Assembly: GCA_030590585.1 (NCBI GenBank)
Contig: JAUUYD010000106.1
Location: 1 to 7,529 of the forward strand
DNA length: 7,529 bases
From: Spirochaeta sp.
Lineage (GTDB): Bacteria; Spirochaetota; Spirochaetia; Spirochaetales_E; Spirochaetaceae_B
Reading direction: 5' to 3'
The notes beneath the pieces were generated by a model. That model was given only the letters and a program-made list of their open reading frames with translations. It was not told the origin of the DNA and searched no databases. The position numbers and the translations under genes are program-made. How positions within the stretch are numbered: the first letter of the stretch is position 1; each line of letters starts with the position of its first letter. Below are positions 6,978 to 7,529 of the stretch, piece after piece.

Positions 6978-7529
6978 TGATAATTGATGATAAATTGACC
7001 TCTGGCGAACTGCTTCCAATGCTTTCCCGATTCTGGGACTATTCGGCCCGAAAGATCAGAAGCCTGGAATCGGAGTACGATCATTCCAATGGAGCGCCGG
7101 TTTATACTGTTAACGGCCGTTATACAAGCCGGAGCTGGACCGACTGGACACGGGGCTTCGTATTTGGATCCTATCTGCTGCAGTTCGATGCCGACGGTGA
7201 TGCATCATTGCCAAACGGAGCGAGAGAAGTACCCTTGGGTATTTCCGAGCGAGTGCAGGCAAAGCAAGGTATGATACCCCGCCCCTTGGGGCGGAAAAGA
7301 GTTGCCAAAGGCAACTCTGGGTCCAAGGCTTGCCCTAGGGTATCATACCTTTCATTTCTTGAGAATGCCCGCCGGGGAATAGATGCCCATATGCGGGATT
7401 ACATTACCCACAGCGGTGTTCATGATCATGGTTTTAACATCATCTCCACTTACGGCAACTTGAGGCGCCTCATCGCCGAAGGGCAAATCACGGGAGGGGA
7501 GGGGGATATTAAATACATTGAAACCGCCC
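6977..7529 (+). CDS. GH88-like unsaturated uronyl hydrolase, 3'-truncated by window edge, with in-frame insertion
   Basis: The frame is open from 6977 to the window end (184 codons, no stop). AGGGAGG at 6965-6971, five bases before the ATG, and the TGATG overlap with the regulator fix the start. There is no signal peptide, so the enzyme is probably cytoplasmic. The visible N-terminus resembles glycoside hydrolase family 88, an (alpha/alpha)6 barrel that hydrolyses unsaturated uronyl oligosaccharides released by polysaccharide lyases. Supporting segments are RSWTDWTRGFVFGSYLLQF (52-70), FLENARRGID (127-136) and HDHGFNIISTYGNLRRL (149-165), where Asp150 matches the conserved catalytic-region Asp of GH88. 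Residues 78-126 do not fit the family and coincide with an inserted hairpin-rich element; without them the sequence reads DGDAS-FLENARR, a normal helix-turn-helix. Whether the enzyme still folds and works is unknown. The family call is moderately sure; GH105 or a divergent GH88 relative is the alternative. Confidence 0.66.
   Translation, partial: MIIDDKLTSGELLPMLSRFWDYSARKIRSLESEYDHSNGAPVYTVNGRYTSRSWTDWTRGFVFGSYLLQFDADGDASLPNGAREVPLGISERVQAKQGMIPRPLGRKRVAKGNSGSKACPRVSYLSFLENARRGIDAHMRDYITHSGVHDHGFNIISTYGNLRRLIAEGQITGGEGDIKYIETA
7205..7209. repeat. Left copy of 5-bp direct repeat (putative target-site duplication)
   Basis: TCATT lies at codons 77-78 of the GH88-like gene, immediately left of the inserted segment. 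The identical pentamer abuts the right end of the long inverted repeat at 7352-7356. Joining the flanks through one copy gives GAT-GCA-TCA-TTT-CTT-GAG, which reads as a plausible uninterrupted family sequence. A match of five bases could occur by chance; its position exactly at the element edge and the restored protein sequence make duplication likely. Confidence 0.6.
7226..7245. repeat. Hairpin in left part of element, 8 Watson-Crick pairs plus one G-T
   Basis: GAAGTACCC (7226-7234) faces GGGTATTTC (7237-7245) across TT. Eight of the nine positions pair by Watson-Crick rules, and the remaining pair is a G-T wobble (7229 with 7242). The loop TT and the flanking Cs and Gs (CCC-TT-GGG) echo hairpin 1, suggesting that the left part belongs to the same element. 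Confidence 0.75.
7279..7294. repeat. Hairpin 1 within element: 7-bp GC-only stem, TT loop
   Basis: CCGCCCC (7279-7285) pairs with GGGGCGG (7288-7294) around a two-base TT. The stem is perfect and composed only of G-C pairs. Its first base (7279) is also the last base of the outer arm, so the two stems compete by one pair. Confidence 0.88.
7298..7318. repeat. Hairpin 2 within element: 9-bp stem, AAA loop
   Basis: AGAGTTGCC (7298-7306) is exactly complementary to GGCAACTCT (7310-7318), with AAA between. No U-rich tail follows, so it is not an intrinsic terminator; translation reads through it as residues 108-114 of the host protein. Confidence 0.88.
7352..7356. repeat. Right copy of 5-bp direct repeat (putative target-site duplication)
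   Basis: TCATT directly follows the right arm of the 14-bp inverted repeat, which ends at 7351, and matches the pentamer at 7205-7209. The base before it and the base after it both differ from those around the left copy, so the duplication is exactly five bases long. Confidence 0.6.

Larger units (their letters stand above)
7210..7351 (+). mobile_element. Hairpin-rich palindromic insertion element, in frame inside the GH88-like gene
   Basis: This 142-bp segment interrupts the GH88-like gene and is bounded by 5-bp direct repeats TCATT (7205-7209 and 7352-7356), consistent with a target-site duplication. It contains a hairpin at 7226-7245, a perfect 14-bp inverted repeat enclosing 58 bp (7266-7279 with 7338-7351), and two perfect hairpins nested inside that. 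The heptamer GAGCGAG occurs twice (7218-7224, 7247-7253), as does TTGCCAAA (7208-7215, 7302-7309). Element plus one repeat copy is 147 bp, a multiple of three, and adds 49 residues (78-126) with ten Lys/Arg and two Glu. Of the three + frames only the host's is open throughout. It encodes no transposase, so mobilisation would need a trans-acting enzyme, as for REP, MITE or Rickettsia-type palindromic elements. No matching terminal inverted repeat is seen at the left end, so that boundary is less certain. I do not recognise the family. Confidence 0.75.
7266..7351. repeat. Long inverted repeat, 14-bp perfect arms with 58-bp interior
   Basis: AAGGTATGATACCC at 7266-7279 is the exact reverse complement of GGGTATCATACCTT at 7338-7351. 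The arms enclose two smaller hairpins, so the whole can fold as a branched structure in single-stranded DNA or mRNA. Each arm is itself nearly palindromic around GGTATGATACC. This is the structural core of the inserted element and defines its right end. Confidence 0.9.

Noticed and set aside
7089..7274. Short + strand open frame overlapping the hydrolase
   Set aside because: It is out of frame with the GH88-like protein, ends inside the inserted element at a TGA, and lacks a ribosome site; the family motifs are in the other frame.
7204..7346. ATCAT at 7204-7208 and 7342-7346 as an alternative target duplication
   Set aside because: The right copy falls inside the perfect 14-bp arm, whereas TCATT sits exactly at the arm's edge and restores the host protein sequence.
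7260..7352. CRISPR array or riboswitch as an explanation for the repeated hairpins
   Set aside because: There are no regularly spaced direct repeats with spacers, and the structure lies deep in a coding frame and not in a leader.

Overview
The window comes from a bacterial chromosome of roughly balanced base composition, with genes packed tightly on the + strand. No ribosomal RNA or other marker fixes the taxon. The gene content (RDD, SpoIIM-like, DUF4129-like, DUF4350, MoxR, DUF58 in tandem, then an XRE-cupin regulator and a GH88-like hydrolase) fits a free-living, carbohydrate-using bacterium. A spirochaete or another diderm lineage is my guess only; nothing here proves it.

Positions 1-6341 hold a six-gene operon whose genes all overlap by 1 to 8 bases, so translation is probably coupled. 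The order is: an RDD membrane protein (5' end outside the window), a SpoIIM-family membrane protein, a multi-pass protein with a C-terminal DUF4129-like domain, a DUF4350 membrane protein, a MoxR-family AAA+ ATPase with intact Walker A and B, and a DUF58 protein. MoxR/DUF58 pairs are generally thought to act as a chaperone-like ATPase with a von Willebrand A-like partner. The four membrane proteins are the likely envelope-associated clients or scaffold. The true function of this operon type is not established.

Positions 6342-6455 are an AT-rich gap of 114 bases with no convincing terminator. It probably carries the promoter of a second transcription unit. That unit encodes an XRE-cupin regulator (6456-6977), coupled through TGATG to a gene running off the right edge. 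This last gene looks like a cytoplasmic GH88-type unsaturated uronyl hydrolase.

The most notable feature is inside this last gene. About 142 bp (7210-7351), made largely of hairpins, is flanked by a 5-bp direct repeat, TCATT. Removing the element plus one repeat copy (147 bp, exactly 49 codons) restores a normal-looking GH88 helix-turn-helix segment. The insert keeps the host frame open, adds 49 mostly basic residues at a predicted turn, and is open from end to end only in the host's frame among the three + frames. This resembles in concept the protein-coding palindromic elements described in Rickettsia, but I do not recognise the element itself.
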